From: Arcicella rosea
Lineage (GTDB): Bacteria; Bacteroidota; Bacteroidia; Cytophagales; Spirosomataceae
Assembly (NCBI RefSeq): GCF_014204325.1
Contig: NZ_JACHKT010000035.1
Location: 1-55,920, forward strand
Length of the DNA stretch: 55,920 nucleotides
Direction of reading: 5' to 3'
Made by a program: the position numbers and the translations under genes. Below are positions 35,173 through 45,400 of the stretch, in pieces; the stretch's first letter is position 1; each line of letters begins with the position of its first letter. The notes below the pieces were generated by a model that made no database searches, was not told the DNA's origin, and saw only the letters and a program-made list of their open reading frames with translations.

Positions 35173-36231
35173 TTACAAATTTAATCTTTTTATGGTAGCT
35201 TTTTTATCAATTTTTCCTGTTGGTGTTTCCGAAAAAGTAGAAATTGTAAAAATGTTTTTGGGAATTTGATAAATAGTGTCCGACACATTTTTTATATCCT
35301 CCAACAATTTACGTTTTATTTCATCGTCCAGATTCTCTGATTCAAGTACTAAAATTAATTTTTGTCCTAGTCGTTCATCTGCCATGCCAAAAGCAAAAAA
35401 ACGATTGATATGAAGCGATTCTAGAAAGACTTCAACAGTATTTTCTACTTTTTCAAGCTGAATTTTTACGCCACCGCTATTAATGATATTATCAAAACGA
35501 CCAAGTAATTTAAACTCATCTTTAGCAATTATTTCCACCAAATCGTTTGTTTGCACTAATTCAAAATTGCTTGCTGCTGACAGAATATTCAAGCAATTAC
35601 GTTCGTCAATTCCGATTTTTACGCCTGATAAAACTTTAAAGTTTTGAGAAGTATTTTCTCCATTTATCCTACGAATGGCAATGTGTGAAACCGTTTCCGT
35701 CATGCCATAAGTACTATAAGCTGGAACTGATAATTCTTGAGTTTGTTCAACCAGTTGTTGACTAACTGCCGCTCCGCCAACGATAATGGCTTTCATCCGA
35801 TTTAAAGTAATCAACAAATGCTTGTTATCACTTTCTAAAATACTTTGTAATTGTAAAGGAACAAAAGCAGCGAAATCAATCTTTTGATTTTCAATGTTTA
35901 ATAATGGATTACTGGAAGGAGGAAGAATCAGCAGTTTCAGCTTCAAAACCATACCTCTGACCAACATCATAATGCCTGCGATATACTCTACATTCAAGCA
36001 AACCAAGGCTAAATCTTGTTCTTTTAAACCAAAAGTTTTGCCTGTTAATAAAGCACTCGCTTCCATTTGCTTTCTGCTCAATGAAATGGGTTTAGGTTCA
36101 CCCGTTGAGCCAGAAGTTTTTAGAATAAAACTTTCTTGTCCATTTAGCCAAAGTTTACAAAAGGTTATTACTTTTTCTTCATACTCCGAATTGGGCTTCG
36201 GTAAATTATTATAATCGTCGATCAACATCAT
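35173..36231 (-). CDS. menE: O-succinylbenzoate-CoA ligase
   Basis: 352 residues, short for the acyl-adenylating superfamily but usual for Bacteroidota MenE. It carries the AMP-binding P-loop ILKTSGSTGEPKPISLS, the adenine-binding YSTYGMTETVSHIA, the ribose-binding LGRFDNIINSGGVKIQLEKVE and the C-terminal catalytic Lys in TPTGKIDKKATIK. It activates 2-succinylbenzoate with ATP and CoA during menaquinone synthesis. menB, the next enzyme in the pathway, lies 1.5 kb away on the opposite strand, separated by the Rieske and DUF2452 genes. A second Met at 36228 is an equal start choice. Confidence 0.9.
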   Translation of the reverse strand: MMLIDDYNNLPKPNSEYEEKVITFCKLWLNGQESFILKTSGSTGEPKPISLSRKQMEASALLTGKTFGLKEQDLALVCLNVEYIAGIMMLVRGMVLKLKLLILPPSSNPLLNIENQKIDFAAFVPLQLQSILESDNKHLLITLNRMKAIIVGGAAVSQQLVEQTQELSVPAYSTYGMTETVSHIAIRRINGENTSQNFKVLSGVKIGIDERNCLNILSAASNFELVQTNDLVEIIAKDEFKLLGRFDNIINSGGVKIQLEKVENTVEVFLESLHINRFFAFGMADERLGQKLILVLESENLDDEIKRKLLEDIKNVSDTIYQIPKNIFTISTFSETPTGKIDKKATIKRLNL

Positions 36232-36244
36232 TTCTCAAATAAAA

Positions 36245-36287
36245 AACACTCCTGAAAATACCAAAGTTAGCATTTTTGAGGAGTGTT
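36245..36287 (-). terminator. Terminator after the Rieske gene
   Basis: Stem aacactcct/aggagtgtt (36245-36253 with 36279-36287), extended by a further A/T stretch after a G-G mismatch. On the minus strand it ends in T-rich sequence. It separates the Rieske gene (stop 36309) from menE. Confidence 0.7.
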
Positions 36288-36308
36288 CTTAATAAAAGGT
36301 TAGTTTTT

Positions 36309-36809
36309 CTAAGATACTTTTAGCGTGTTCTTAGCACTATCAAAAGAAGTAGAGAATTGTGTGAGTGGACTAGCCGCTGGGCCATTGATTACTTTTCCAG
36401 TCAAATCAAAATTTGAACCATGATTTGAACAATTAAAACGGTTATTATCTGCTTGGAAATCTACCGTGGTTCCTTGGTGAGTACATGCTTTGGCTACTGC
36501 AATGTAATTTCCTGCTTTCGTTCTAGCAACAATTACATCGCCAGTTACAATTGCCTTTCCATCAGTTTTTAAATCAGCAAAACTTGTACTTGTTAAATCT
36601 AAGGTAAAATTTATGGCACCTTTTGAGATTGTGTTATTACCTGTTAAACCAGTTGTAGTACCACCAGTACCACCAGTGCCACCAGTATTACCATTGTTGT
36701 TGTTTGTAGGCGTTGGGTCTGACGAATTTGAACAACCCGACAAGCAGCTTTGTAAAATAATAGCACCAACACTTACTCCAACCAGCGATAAAAATTCTTT
36801 ACGTTCCAT
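36309..36809 (-). CDS. Rieske [2Fe-2S] lipoprotein
   Basis: 166 residues. The N-terminus MERKEFLSLVGVSVGAIILQ followed by SC gives a lipobox (IILQSC). A flexible Asn/Gly/Thr linker follows (NNNGNTGGTGGTGG). The Rieske domain fills the C-terminal 110 residues with the two cluster motifs CTHQG and CSNHGSNFD, 17 residues apart. GPAASPLTQF is the usual proline-loop region. It is a small electron-carrying envelope protein of the arsenite-oxidase/dioxygenase-ferredoxin-like kind rather than a cytochrome bc1 subunit, since no cytochrome genes are nearby. The redox partner is unknown. The 395-base gap upstream (36810-37204) is AT-rich and holds only promoter-like sequence. Confidence 0.85.
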   Translation of the reverse strand: MERKEFLSLVGVSVGAIILQSCLSGCSNSSDPTPTNNNNGNTGGTGGTGGTTTGLTGNNTISKGAINFTLDLTSTSFADLKTDGKAIVTGDVIVARTKAGNYIAVAKACTHQGTTVDFQADNNRFNCSNHGSNFDLTGKVINGPAASPLTQFSTSFDSAKNTLKVS

Positions 36810-37204
36810 AGGACTGAAATTTTAAATTAAATGAGAAGATTTAGTTTTTTAAACCATACGCCAAAAACTTTGGTGAGGTTGCGTTTGTTATAATTATTAA
36901 ATGATTGAAAAATTGTTAAAAAATATTTTCGATGTAAAATAATAGCCTTATTGAGCATTTATTTGCAGGGAAAATGTCTTTTAAGGAAACTATTTGTTAA
37001 TAATTTTAAAAGAATACTCTTTTGGTTTCTTATTTTAAAGATTTATTATCTTCATTTTTATTGAAAAGTAATTATATTATCCTTATTTCTTAATTTTGGC
37101 AGATATTCAATGGCGTTTTGTTTAGAGAATTTATATGTTGAGCTCAAGACAAATGCTAATCAATGTTCAAATCATTTCATCATTCAATTAAATAAAAGCT
37201 CGTT
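36810..37204. other. Intergenic region between divergent genes
   Basis: This 395-base AT-rich gap lies between the Rieske gene (minus) and the DUF2452 gene (plus). taattttg at 37091-37098 fits the -7 promoter element TAnnTTTG for the plus-strand gene, but it is about 107 bases from the start codon. No RNA gene, repeat or small reading frame of note is visible. Confidence 0.5.
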
Positions 37205-37657
37205 ATGGCAGCAACTGAAGATAAATTTTTAAACCCTATCAATAAAGATAAAGTAGCCGAAAATCCCGGTTTACTTCCTTATGCTCATACGGCTGGCGGC
37301 GCCGTTATCAGACCTGAAGATTTGGGTAAATCAAAAGGTCGTTCGGTTTTAGCGATGCGTCAACAAACTGATAGACAAATGAATCAGTTGTATGAACAAA
37401 TGGAAACCTTGGCTCGTCAGGCAAAATTATTAGCCCAACGCAAAGAGATTTCAGAAAGAATTTATGATGCTGCCATCGGTTTTGAACCTATTATTAATGA
37501 AACCTATTACATGTACGAGAAAGAAGATGGTACGGATTTACTTTCATTAATTGCACCAAATGAATGGGGGCGTTCGTTTAAATACAGCAGATATTTAGCG
37601 AAGTGTTTATTGTTAGCAGACCATACTTGGGATGTTCAATATAATGAAGAAGCTTAA
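37205..37657 (+). CDS. DUF2452-family protein
   Basis: 150 residues, soluble. The family is recognised from NPINKDKVAENPGLLPYAHTAGGAVI, VLAMRQQTDRQMNQLYEQMETL (a probable coiled coil, about residues 50-85) and AAIGFEPIINETYYMYEKEDG...LSLIAPNEWG. The function of the family is unknown. It is followed 95 bases later by the menB fusion gene on the same strand. Confidence 0.8.
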   Translation: MAATEDKFLNPINKDKVAENPGLLPYAHTAGGAVIRPEDLGKSKGRSVLAMRQQTDRQMNQLYEQMETLARQAKLLAQRKEISERIYDAAIGFEPIINETYYMYEKEDGTDLLSLIAPNEWGRSFKYSRYLAKCLLLADHTWDVQYNEEA

Positions 37658-37752
37658 AAAGAATAATTGGAGCTTTGTAAATGAGTGATTAATTTTGAAG
37701 TTGTTTCTACAAAATAGCTGTCAATAAAATTTTCACTTTAAATTCAAAATCA

Positions 37753-39087
37753 ATGGAGCAGTTGCAAAAAGAAGAAGAACAGCTTGTAAAAAATTTAGTA
37801 TTTACTGCTCAATGGGCTAATCCTAGAAAAAACGGAGATGGGTACATCGTTACCTATTTAATTACCTCTCCAGAGATTCAAGTGCAGTCTGACGGGATGT
37901 TAGGTATCAAAGAGCAGAAAGGTATATTTGTCCGTTTACAAGCGAATGAAAGACCTGATTGTTTGCGAGACGAAACTGGTGCAATCATTGATGAACCAGG
38001 ACACACTCCTAAGTCATGGACAATTTCTGTTGAAAAGTTTGTAGAACGCTTTATGATTGTTAGCCGTAGAAATAAAGCCTACACAAAACGAGACGGAACC
38101 TTTGTACCAGAAGCTCAGTTTGTGGAATCATGGATTGAACCAGTAAATAATAACTTCCTTAGAGATGCTTTGCATGTAACACAGGCTTTAAACAGACCTG
38201 CAATTCCTGAACAAGAGCAAGTAAATCAGCAAGGTATGGCTGAATCTAAAATAAACATTATAACAAACAATAATATGAAGTGGGAAACCCTTAAAGAATA
38301 CAAAGAGATTTTATTTACTTTTCATGAAGGAATTGCAAAAATCTCAATCAACCGTCCACAAGTGCATAATGCCTTCACACCATTAACGGTGAAAGAAATG
38401 ATTGATGCAATGAACATTTGCCGTGATACAGAAGAAATTGGCGTAATTATTTTGACAGGTGAAGGCGGGAAAGCATTTTGTTCGGGTGGAGACCAATCAG
38501 TTCGTGGACATGGTGGTTATGTTGGCGAAGATACAGTGCCAAGATTAAACGTGTTAGATTTACAAAGACAAATTCGTTCGATTCCTAAACCTGTTGTAGC
38601 GATGGTAGCTGGTTGGGCAATTGGTGGAGGTCACGTTTTACACGTTGTTTGTGATTTATCAATTGCAGCTGAAAATGCTCGTTTCGGACAAACAGGTCCA
38701 AATGTTGGTTCTTTTGATGGCGGTTTTGGTGCTTCATACTTGGCTAGAGTAGTTGGTCAGAAAAAAGCTCGTGAAATCTGGTTTTTGTGCGACCAATACA
38801 ATGCTGAAGAAGCACTAGATATGGGCTTAGTCAACAAAGTAGTCCCTTTAGATAAATTAGAAGAAACAACTGTAGCTTGGTGTAAAAAGATTTTAGAAAA
38901 AAGTCCATTGGCTCTAAGAATGTTAAAATCATCATTCAATGCTGAATTAGACGGACAGGCAGGTATTCAGGAATTAGCAGGTAATGCTACTTTGTTATAT
39001 TATTTATCAGAAGAAGCGAAAGAAGGTAAAAATGCTTTCTTAGAAAAACGCAAACCAGATTTTAGCAAATTCCCTAAATTTCCTTGA
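37753..39087 (+). CDS. menB: 1,4-dihydroxy-2-naphthoyl-CoA synthase with an extra N-terminal domain
   Basis: 444 residues. From M175 (ATG at 38275, [19 protein letters not shown]) the chain is a complete MenB of about 270 residues: crotonase core [14 protein letters not shown], oxyanion loop [26 protein letters not shown], and [20 protein letters not shown]. It closes succinylbenzoyl-CoA to dihydroxynaphthoyl-CoA in menaquinone synthesis. Residues 1-174 are unrelated to MenB and unrecognised ([21 protein letters not shown]..., [20 protein letters not shown]). The joint ([11 protein letters not shown]) looks like translated leader. Removing one A from the A4 run at 38248-38251 would produce TCT-AAA-TAA, a stop after residue 166, and leave menB as a separate gene. 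Whether this is a real fusion or a one-base error or mutation is open. Confidence 0.88.
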   Translation: MEQLQKEEEQLVKNLVFTAQWANPRKNGDGYIVTYLITSPEIQVQSDGMLGIKEQKGIFVRLQANERPDCLRDETGAIIDEPGHTPKSWTISVEKFVERFMIVSRRNKAYTKRDGTFVPEAQFVESWIEPVNNNFLRDALHVTQALNRPAIPEQEQVNQQGMAESKINIITNNNMKWETLKEYKEILFTFHEGIAKISINRPQVHNAFTPLTVKEMIDAMNICRDTEEIGVIILTGEGGKAFCSGGDQSVRGHGGYVGEDTVPRLNVLDLQRQIRSIPKPVVAMVAGWAIGGGHVLHVVCDLSIAAENARFGQTGPNVGSFDGGFGASYLARVVGQKKAREIWFLCDQYNAEEALDMGLVNKVVPLDKLEETTVAWCKKILEKSPLALRMLKSSFNAELDGQAGIQELAGNATLLYYLSEEAKEGKNAFLEKRKPDFSKFPKFP

Positions 39088-39095
39088 CATTAACT

Positions 39096-39126
39096 TCCGA
39101 AAGTTTCAACACTTTCGGATTTTTTT
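39096..39126 (+). terminator. Terminator after menB
   Basis: Stem tccgaaagt/actttcgga (39096-39104 with 39111-39119), a 6-base loop and a T7 run. Confidence 0.88.
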
Positions 39127-39215
39127 ATTCCATTAATGGAGTAATAATTAATGAAAAAGAGTAATTTCATTCTCATCAATTAAAAATTTCTCAAAAAAAT
39201 AAAATTTAGAAAAGC

Positions 39216-39623
39216 ATGAATTATTGGCTCGTAAAATCAGAACCTTTCAAATATTCTTGGGATGATTTCGTTAATCAAGGCACAGGCGTATGGGATGGTG
39301 TGCGAAATTTTCAGGCACGAAATAATTTAAAGGCCATGAAAGTGGATGATTTAGTTTTGTTCTATCATTCAAATGAAGGCATGGAAGTAGTAGGAATCGC
39401 CAAAATTGTAAAAGAGGCTTATCAAGACCCAACAACTGATGATAAAAATTGGGTTGTTGTAGATCTTGTTCCTGTTGAGAAACTTCCGAAAACTGTTACT
39501 TTAAAACAAATGAAAGCTGATGAACGATTGAAGGATTTATCTTTAATCAAACAATCTCGCCTTTCGGTTGCTCATATCAAACCTGAAGAATTTGATATCA
39601 TCCTTGGTCTTGCTCATGAATAA
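39216..39623 (+). CDS. EVE-domain protein
   Basis: 135 residues, a single EVE domain (PUA-like fold): MNYWLVKSEPFKYSWDDF, GVWDGVRNFQARNNLKAM, DLVLFYHSNEGMEVVGIAKI and a C-terminal LSLIKQSRLSVAHIKPEEFD. EVE domains have an aromatic pocket that is thought to bind modified bases in DNA or RNA. The gene is cytoplasmic and sits 27 bases before an exported protein gene on the same strand. It is not next to a restriction system. Confidence 0.9.
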   Translation: MNYWLVKSEPFKYSWDDFVNQGTGVWDGVRNFQARNNLKAMKVDDLVLFYHSNEGMEVVGIAKIVKEAYQDPTTDDKNWVVVDLVPVEKLPKTVTLKQMKADERLKDLSLIKQSRLSVAHIKPEEFDIILGLAHE

Positions 39624-39650
39624 ACAAGCTCAAACATTTAATTTAAAAAT

Positions 39651-41249
39651 ATGAAAACCGTCGTTAAAAGTATTGCTTTTTTTGTATTGATGACATGCAG
39701 TTTTCAATTCTCACAAGCTCAAAGCGTTAAAAGAGTTGAAATCCCTTTGCCTTCAAGCAATTCCGAACTTTTTACCATTCCAATCAATGACCAAGGGGTT
39801 TTGGTACTTTCTCAAATAAGTAAAACCAATTTTACGCTTACCAGATTCGATACAAATCTAGAGCAAATTTGGTCGATAAATGGTACTATTGATGGTAATT
39901 TGGATTATGTAAAACATTGTTATGATGGTAAAAATTTGTATTTACTTTTTAGCCGTTATAGAAGTAACGTTTATGAAGTAATTAAAGTAAATATTGGTCC
40001 TGGTTTTATTGAGAAGTACCAAATTATGTCGGTTGATAGAATGGAAGTTTCTGATTTTCAGGCAATCAATGCTTCAATTTTTATTGCAGGAATGGTGAAT
40101 AATCAACCTGTAATTTTGTTTACAAATCTTGTAGAACGTAAAACAAAAGTATTGCCAAGTGCTTTGAAGAGCCAAGCTGAGATTCAATCAATGGAATTGG
40201 ATACAAGCACTGCCATTGTTAATGTTACTTATGCCGTTGGAACAAGAGGTAAAAATTATCAATTGGTCGTAAAATCGTTTGACGAAGACGGTAAACAGAT
40301 TTCGCAAGTAGTGATGAATCCTGAAAATGAATTTGCCATGATGAATGGGAAATTGAATCTTGTTTCAGATTCTACCGAAGTAATGTTTGGTACTTATGGA
40401 CATAAAAATTCAATAGGCTCATCTCGTGGACCAACCTCTCAAGGAATTTATTTTTCTAAGTTGCTCGACAATGAAATTACAGATTTGAAATTCCATAGCT
40501 TTACTGAATTCAAGAATTTCTTCAATTTCATGGGCGAACGCCAAAAGGAAAAACAAGAAAAGAAAATTCAGGATAAAAAAGAAAAAGGTGGCGATTTACG
40601 TTTAGATTATCGTTTGTTGGTACATGACATCATCAAACAAGACGATAAGTATATCATGGTTGCTGAGGCTTTTTATGCCGATTATCGTTACAACAATTAT
40701 AGTCCGTTTGGTGCATTTAATGGTTTTGGTAGCCCCTATAGTTCGTTTTATAATCCATATCGTTGGGGTTATGGTTATTATGGTTTGTATTCGCCATTTA
40801 GTTCATATTATAGCCCGTGGGGTTGGGGAAACAGATATTATGGAAACCAACAGACTTTTGATGGTTGGATTTATACTCACGCCATAGTAGCCGCTTTTGA
40901 TGAAAAAGGGAATTTACTTTGGGATAATAGCATCGAAATGAAGGATGTAAAAGAACAAAAGCTGAGTGAAAAAGTAAAAGCATCAGTAAAAGGGGATGAA
41001 ATTACGCTTTCATATAGTAACAAAGGACAAATTTTTACTAAAATCATCAAAGCAGACAAAGTTCTCGAAGATACTCAAAGTGCTAAAGTAGCTACTCAAT
41101 TGGAAGGAGATAAAGTAAAACAGACAACTTCTGATGCAATTGATTATTGGTATAAAAACTATTTTATTGCTTCTGGTTATCAGCGAATTACGAATGATAA
41201 TGAAGGTGGAAGAAGAAATGTATTTTATATGAATAAGATTTCATTTTAG
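39651..41249 (+). CDS. Exported protein with a Tyr/Gly-rich segment
   Basis: 532 residues with a signal peptide (about 1-24, ending FSQAQ). Residues about 25-300 look like repeated beta strands, perhaps a propeller (VLVLSQISKTNFTLTRFDTN, LYLLFSRYRSNVYEVIKV). A charged coil follows (RQKEKQEKKIQDKKEKGGDL). At about 340-405 the sequence turns into an unusual low-complexity stretch of Tyr, Gly, Ser, Pro, Phe and Trp (NNYSPFGAFNGFGSPYSSFY and onward). The C-terminal 120 residues are beta-rich again. I do not recognise the family. The location is periplasmic or outer membrane. An intrinsic terminator follows. Confidence 0.65.
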   Translation: MKTVVKSIAFFVLMTCSFQFSQAQSVKRVEIPLPSSNSELFTIPINDQGVLVLSQISKTNFTLTRFDTNLEQIWSINGTIDGNLDYVKHCYDGKNLYLLFSRYRSNVYEVIKVNIGPGFIEKYQIMSVDRMEVSDFQAINASIFIAGMVNNQPVILFTNLVERKTKVLPSALKSQAEIQSMELDTSTAIVNVTYAVGTRGKNYQLVVKSFDEDGKQISQVVMNPENEFAMMNGKLNLVSDSTEVMFGTYGHKNSIGSSRGPTSQGIYFSKLLDNEITDLKFHSFTEFKNFFNFMGERQKEKQEKKIQDKKEKGGDLRLDYRLLVHDIIKQDDKYIMVAEAFYADYRYNNYSPFGAFNGFGSPYSSFYNPYRWGYGYYGLYSPFSSYYSPWGWGNRYYGNQQTFDGWIYTHAIVAAFDEKGNLLWDNSIEMKDVKEQKLSEKVKASVKGDEITLSYSNKGQIFTKIIKADKVLEDTQSAKVATQLEGDKVKQTTSDAIDYWYKNYFIASGYQRITNDNEGGRRNVFYMNKISF

Positions 41250-41277
41250 TTCAAACAAAGGCTTTTGAGTAACTTGC

Positions 41278-41305
41278 AGCGGTATCTACGGATACCGCTT
41301 TTTTT
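41278..41305 (+). terminator. Rho-independent terminator
   Basis: Stem agcggtatc/gataccgct (41278-41286 with 41291-41299), loop TACG and a run of seven T. Confidence 0.9.
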
Positions 41306-41346
41306 ATGAATGAAAAAATCATTACAGATTTCATAGACATTACATT

Positions 41347-42243
41347 ATGCAACAAGAAATTATTAAACTTGAAACCCCGCAAAGCTGGAAAGAATATCAA
41401 TTGATAGATTCTGGAGGTTTTGAGAAATTAGAGAAATTTGGTAAATACATTTTGCGTCGTCCAGAGCCACAAGCTGCTTGGGATAAATCAATGCCAGAAG
41501 CAGAATGGGAGAGAACCGCAAATGCTACTTTTAAAAAAGACAAAGGTTCGCAAGAAAAAGGAGAGTGGATTTTGAAAAAAGGAATGGAAGAGCGTTGGTT
41601 TATGCCTTATAAAACGGATGCTTTAGATTTGAATTTTAAATTAGCACTTTCTTCTTTCAAACATGTTGGTATTTTTCCTGAACAAGCTTCAAATTGGGAA
41701 TTTATCATGGATAAAGTAAAAAAGCTTCCTGTTAAAAACCCGAAAGTACTCAATATATTTGCTTATACTGGTGGTGCATCAATTGCCGCTAAACAAGCTG
41801 GATCCGATATTACTCATGTTGATTCTATCAAACAAGTAATTTCATGGTCGAGAGAAAATATGGAAGCGAGTAACCTTGAGAATATACGTTGGGTGGTTGA
41901 AGACGCACTTAAATTCGTAAAGCGTGAAGCTAAACGTGGTAATATTTATCAAGGAATTATTTTAGACCCACCAGCTTATGGTCGTGGTCCAGATGGTGAA
42001 AAATGGATTTTGGAAGAACAAATCAATGAATTATTGAAAACAGTAGCACAAATTCTTGATAAAGAAAATTACTTCTTAATCCTGAATATGTACTCAATGG
42101 GTTTTTCTTCACTGATTGTTGAAAATTTAGTCAAATGTTCTTTTAGCCAAACCCAAAATCATGAATTTGGTGAATTGTATCTACAAGATGGATTCAAGAA
42201 AAAACTTCCGCTAGGAGTGTTTTATAGATTTGCTAGCGTTTAG
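41347..42243 (+). CDS. RlmI-like class I SAM-dependent methyltransferase
   Basis: 298 residues. An N-terminal beta region (WKEYQLIDSGGFEKLEKFGKYILRRPEPQAAW) precedes a Rossmann methyltransferase domain. Motif I is VLNIFAYTGGASIAA, the acidic residue of motif II is in THVDSIKQVISWSRENM, and the catalytic motif IV is IILDPPAYGRGPDGEKW. The pattern is that of the RlmI/RlmK-type rRNA methyltransferases, which act on 23S rRNA bases, but the PUA domain of RlmI is missing, so the exact target is uncertain. It is monocistronic. Confidence 0.82.
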   Translation: MQQEIIKLETPQSWKEYQLIDSGGFEKLEKFGKYILRRPEPQAAWDKSMPEAEWERTANATFKKDKGSQEKGEWILKKGMEERWFMPYKTDALDLNFKLALSSFKHVGIFPEQASNWEFIMDKVKKLPVKNPKVLNIFAYTGGASIAAKQAGSDITHVDSIKQVISWSRENMEASNLENIRWVVEDALKFVKREAKRGNIYQGIILDPPAYGRGPDGEKWILEEQINELLKTVAQILDKENYFLILNMYSMGFSSLIVENLVKCSFSQTQNHEFGELYLQDGFKKKLPLGVFYRFASV

Positions 42244-42327
42244 TGGGCAAATACTTCTATTACTTTTAATAAAAGTAAAAAAAGCACGAAATAGTACATC
42301 TTTTTCATTGGTATGTTTTATTTTTCA

Positions 42328-42439
42328 GTGGTTAATTATTTGATACAAAAGTAGTTATATTCTATTCGTTTTTCAAAAGAAAATATTTCAAAAAACTGTT
42401 TTTACAGAAAAATAATATTGTATCTAAATAATTAACCAC
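42328..42439. repeat. Long-stem inverted repeat
   Basis: gtggttaattatttgataca at 42328 onwards pairs with 42418-42439 (21 pairs with one bulged base), separated by 69 bases of A/T-rich sequence. It stands between the end of the methyltransferase gene and the end of the converging czcA-like gene, whose stop is only 20 bases from the right arm. It may be a bidirectional terminator or a small non-coding repeat. No T-run follows either arm. Confidence 0.6.
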
Positions 42440-42459
42440 CAAATATTTACCAAATCATT

Positions 42460-45400
42460 CTATCTATTACGATATACTCTTTCGTAAAAGAGGGGAAAGA
42501 TAAACAATGTTAGAATTGTTGCTCCAATCATTCCGCCGATTACCACAATGGCTAAAGGTTTCTGTGATTCCGAGCCAATTCCTGAAGAAGTAGCCGCTGG
42601 TAACATCCCAAAAATTCCCATCAAAGCTGTCATCATTACAGGTCTTACTCTCGACTGGACTCCTTGCATAATAGATTCATGCAGTGATAATTTTTGATGA
42701 AGGTTATCCTTAAATACTTCAATCATAATTACCCCATTCTGAATACAAATTCCAAACAAAGCGATAAATCCAATTCCAGCCGAAATACTAAAGTTTGTCC
42801 CCGTGACTAACAGTGCCAAAGAACCACCAATAATGGCAAAAGGAACATTGGAGAATACCAAACCAGCATCTTTCAAACTACCAAACATTAAATAAAGAAT
42901 GAAGAAAATCGTAATCATTGAAATTGGAACTACTTGAGCCAAACGTTTTGATGCTCTTTGTTGATTTTCAAAATCGCCTTTCCACTTCATTTCATAGCCT
43001 TTTGGTAATGAATGAATTACTTTGTTTACTTCTGTTTGTGCTTCTTCAATGGTACTTCCCATATCACGTCCACGGACTGAGAATTTTACGGCGATAAAAC
43101 GTTTTGTATCTTCTCTGAAAATCAAACTTGGTCCAGTTAAAGTACGAATCGTAGCAATTTCTTTGATTGGAATTTTTGTTCCATTCATGGTTGGTACCAT
43201 CAAATCGCCAATTTCAGCTTCTGATTTACGATATTCAGATTGAAAACGAATTCTAATATCAAATTTACGTTCGCCTTCAAATAACTGGCTAGCTGTTTGT
43301 CCACCAATTGCCATCGAAACTACAGCCTCAGCATCAGCCGCCTGAACTCCATATAAGTCCATTTTTTGTTGGTCGAGTTCAATGCGTAATTCTGGCTGTC
43401 CTAAGTTTTTGATGATTCCTAAATCTTCAATACCTTCAATTTTTTTCAAGACATCATTTACTTTTTCTGCTTCTTTTTCTAAATATTCAAAATCTTGACC
43501 ATAGATTTTTACTGCTATTGAACCTTTTACTCCTGAGACTGCTTCTTCAACGTTATCCATAATTGGTTGAGAAAAACCAAGACTTACTCCTTGGAAAACG
43601 TCTAATTTCTTTTGCATTTGCTCAATTAATTGGGCTTTCGTCAAACCACTTTTCCACTCTTTTTGCGGATAAATATCAACGTGAAACTCAACATTGTAAA
43701 ACCCTGTCGGGTCGGTTCCATCATTTGGTCGCCCAGCTTGTGACATTACTTGTCGTACTTCTGGAAAACCTTCAAATACTCTACGCATATCATTAGCATA
43801 GCGAACAGATTCATTCAAACTGATACTTCTTGGCATAGTTGCTCTTACATAAATAGAACCTTCGTTCAATTGAGGAAGGAATTCCGTTCCATGAATTGTA
43901 AGCGTCCATAAACCAACTACTGTTGTGATTGCTGTAATGATAAAGGTTTTCTTTTGATGAGAAAAACAGTAATTGAATAATTTCATAGAGTATTTTAGAA
44001 CAGCATCTACAAAGAAATTAGATTTTTCTTTGACGTTCTTATTCATCAAAATACTTACCATAACTGGAACAAGTGTCAAGGTAAAAATCAAAGCACCCAA
44101 CAAGGCTGCACCTAACGTCCATGCTAAAGGTGTAAACATTTTTCCTTCTACTTTTTGGAAGGCAAAAATGGGTAAAAGTGCAACCAGAATAATTACTTTT
44201 GAAGTAAAAATGGCTTTCCCCATCGAAGTACCAGTACGTTTAATTAGCGATAATTTGGCTAATTTATTAAAACGTTCCATACCAACTTCATGAGCTTTAT
44301 GAGAAAGAACTACAATCAATCCTTCTACCACGACGACCGTTCCATCAATAATAATCCCAAAATCGACAGCACCGAGCGAAAGTAAATTCACCGACATTCC
44401 CATTAATTTCAAACAAGTAAAAGCAAAAAGTAAAGCTAATGGAATAATCATCGCCACAATCAAAGACGCTCGCCAGTCTGCCAAAAAGATAAGTACCATC
44501 AGAGTAACTAAAACAATTCCCTCCAGCAAATTATGAGAAACTGTTTCAATACAGAAATCAAGTAAAGTTTGACGATTGTAAAACGCTTTGATATTTACAT
44601 CAACAGGAAGAATTTTGGTATTCAATTCTTCAACTTTTTCATTCAAACTTTTGATAACTGCCGAAGGGTCTTCACCTTTTCGCATCACAACAATACCTTC
44701 AACGGCATCATTGTTTTGTCCACGACCAACTTGTCCTAATTTTGGTAAAGCAGATTCGTTAACCGTCGCAACGGTTTTTACATAAACTGGAACGCCATTG
44801 ATATTTTCAACCAAGATATTTTCGATGTCAGAAATCTTGGCTAATAAACCAATTCCACGGACAACATAAGCTTGATTGTTTTTAGTGATAACATCGCCTC
44901 CTACGTTAATATTACTTTTTTGAACCGCCTGAAAGACATCTAACGGAGTAATATTATACGCTTGTAATAGATTTGGATTAACACTTATTTCATACGTTTT
45001 TACTTCTCCACCAAAACTTACAATATCAGCAACACCAGGAACTGAACGTAAATTTCTGTCAACTACCCAGTCCTGAATTTCTTTTAATTTTCTAGCATTC
45101 AGTGATTTAGAATCTAACGTATATCTAAAAATTTCACCAGTTGGGCCATAAGGAGGTTGAATTTCTGGTTCAACGTCGTCTGGAAGACTTAATCCTTGAA
45201 GTGCATTATTAATCTGAATTCTAGCAAAATTATTATCAACACCATCATCAAACATTACAACGACAACCGATAAACCGAAAAGTGTCGTAGAACGAACGGT
45301 CGTTTTTTTCTGTACACCATTCATTGAAATTTCGAGTGGAGCAGTGACAAATTTTTCTATTTCTTCTGCACTTCGCCCTTGCCACTGTGTAATAATAGTT

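Noticed and set aside
35173-39087. A single menaquinone operon (menE and menB together)
   Set aside because: menE is on the minus strand and menB on the plus strand, with the Rieske and DUF2452 genes and a terminator between them. They are neighbours but not co-transcribed.
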